A stretch of 5,341 bases of DNA from contig DASTYU010000049.1 in the NCBI GenBank assembly GCA_035764655.1, positions 1 to 5,341 of the forward strand, in the 5' to 3' direction. Source of the DNA: DASTYU01 sp035764655 (GTDB taxonomy: Bacteria > Chloroflexota > Limnocylindria > Limnocylindrales > CSP1-4). The position numbers and the translations under genes are program-made. Below, in pieces: positions 5,162-5,341 of the stretch (the stretch's first letter is position 1; the number at the start of each line of letters is the position of its first letter). The notes beneath the pieces are model-generated. The model saw only the letters and a list, made by a program, of their open reading frames with translations. It did no database searches and was not told where the DNA came from.

Positions 5162-5341
5162 ATGACTCGGAATTCCACGCTCCTCCCGACGGCCCCCGCG
5201 ACCCCGACCCCGACCCACCGACCCGCCTTTCACGGGACCGGCGCGATCGCGTTCTCGACAAAGGGCGAGTACGGCGTTCGGCTCATGGTCCAGCTTGGCC
5301 GGCACTACGGCAGCGGCCCGGCATCGCTGGCCGAAATCGCC
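5162..5341 (+). CDS. Rrf2 family (IscR-like) transcriptional regulator, N-terminal part
   Basis: The frame from ATG 5162 stays open to the window end and gives 60 residues. From residue 31 it reads FSTKGEYGVRLMVQLGRHYG and then GPASLAEIA, the typical start of the Rrf2 winged-helix DNA-binding domain. Relatives include IscR, NsrR, RirA and CymR, which bind DNA as dimers and often sense Fe-S clusters, NO or cysteine supply. The Cys ligands would lie beyond the window, so cluster binding cannot be judged. The family normally starts one or two residues before the STKG motif; here about 29 extra residues rich in Thr, Pro and Ala precede it. No ATG, GTG or TTG codon lies between 5162 and the motif, and an in-frame stop (TAG, 5144-5146) lies just upstream, so the extension appears real. 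The gene is divergent from the oxidoreductase gene. Confidence 0.88.
   Translation, partial: MTRNSTLLPTAPATPTPTHRPAFHGTGAIAFSTKGEYGVRLMVQLGRHYGSGPASLAEIA

Noticed and set aside
4964..5305. A 113-codon minus-strand frame covering the divergent intergenic region
   Set aside because: It runs antisense through the Rrf2 coding region and its promoter, has an Arg/Gly/Ser-rich composition and shows no family motif.

Overview
This is a GC-rich stretch of bacterial chromosome with densely packed genes. GC-rich third positions keep long spurious frames open on the opposite strands. The gene content, a probable leaderless start and the protein styles fit a Chloroflexota- or Actinomycetota-like organism, perhaps from an environmental genome. 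That placement is inference, because the window has no rRNA, tRNA or universal marker gene. I see no mobile element, CRISPR array, phage gene or tRNA.

Layout. (1) Positions 1-118 hold the C-terminal end of an unrecognised plus-strand gene. (2) A compact plus-strand cluster follows: a MIP18/DUF59 (SufT-like) Fe-S assembly factor (174-509), a PduO-type ATP:cob(I)alamin adenosyltransferase (517-1185) and a Bax inhibitor-1/YccA family membrane protein (1193-1939). The two gaps are 7 bp each, so the three are probably one transcript. The likely promoter is an extended -10 element placed so that the first message would begin at or next to its own ATG. (3) A strong GC-rich hairpin at 1966-1989 separates this operon from two minus-strand genes and abuts the stop codon of the first of them. 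(4) The minus-strand genes are an MgtE magnesium transporter (1990-3321) and, upstream of it, a PCMH/BBE flavin oxidoreductase (3482-4897). They are 160 bp apart, with a small hairpin and a possible mgtE promoter between them. (5) A 264-bp divergent intergenic region contains a good sigma-70 promoter and a long imperfect inverted repeat. (6) An Rrf2 (IscR-like) regulator starts at 5162 and runs off the window end.

How the genes may work together. The SufT-like protein and the adenosyltransferase both supply metal cofactors, for Fe-S proteins and B12-dependent enzymes respectively. The Rrf2 regulator is of a family that often senses Fe-S status, but nothing seen here links it to the SufT-like gene 5 kb away. 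MgtE (Mg2+ entry) and the YccA-family protein (membrane quality control or Ca2+ leak in relatives) are convergent neighbours rather than an evident pathway.

I do not see a convincing new system. The points most worth a second look are the cofactor-gene operon, the structured intergenic region upstream of the Rrf2 gene, the overlapping alternative hairpins at the convergent junction, the N-terminal PNQ repeats of the YccA-like protein and the N-terminal extension of the Rrf2 protein.
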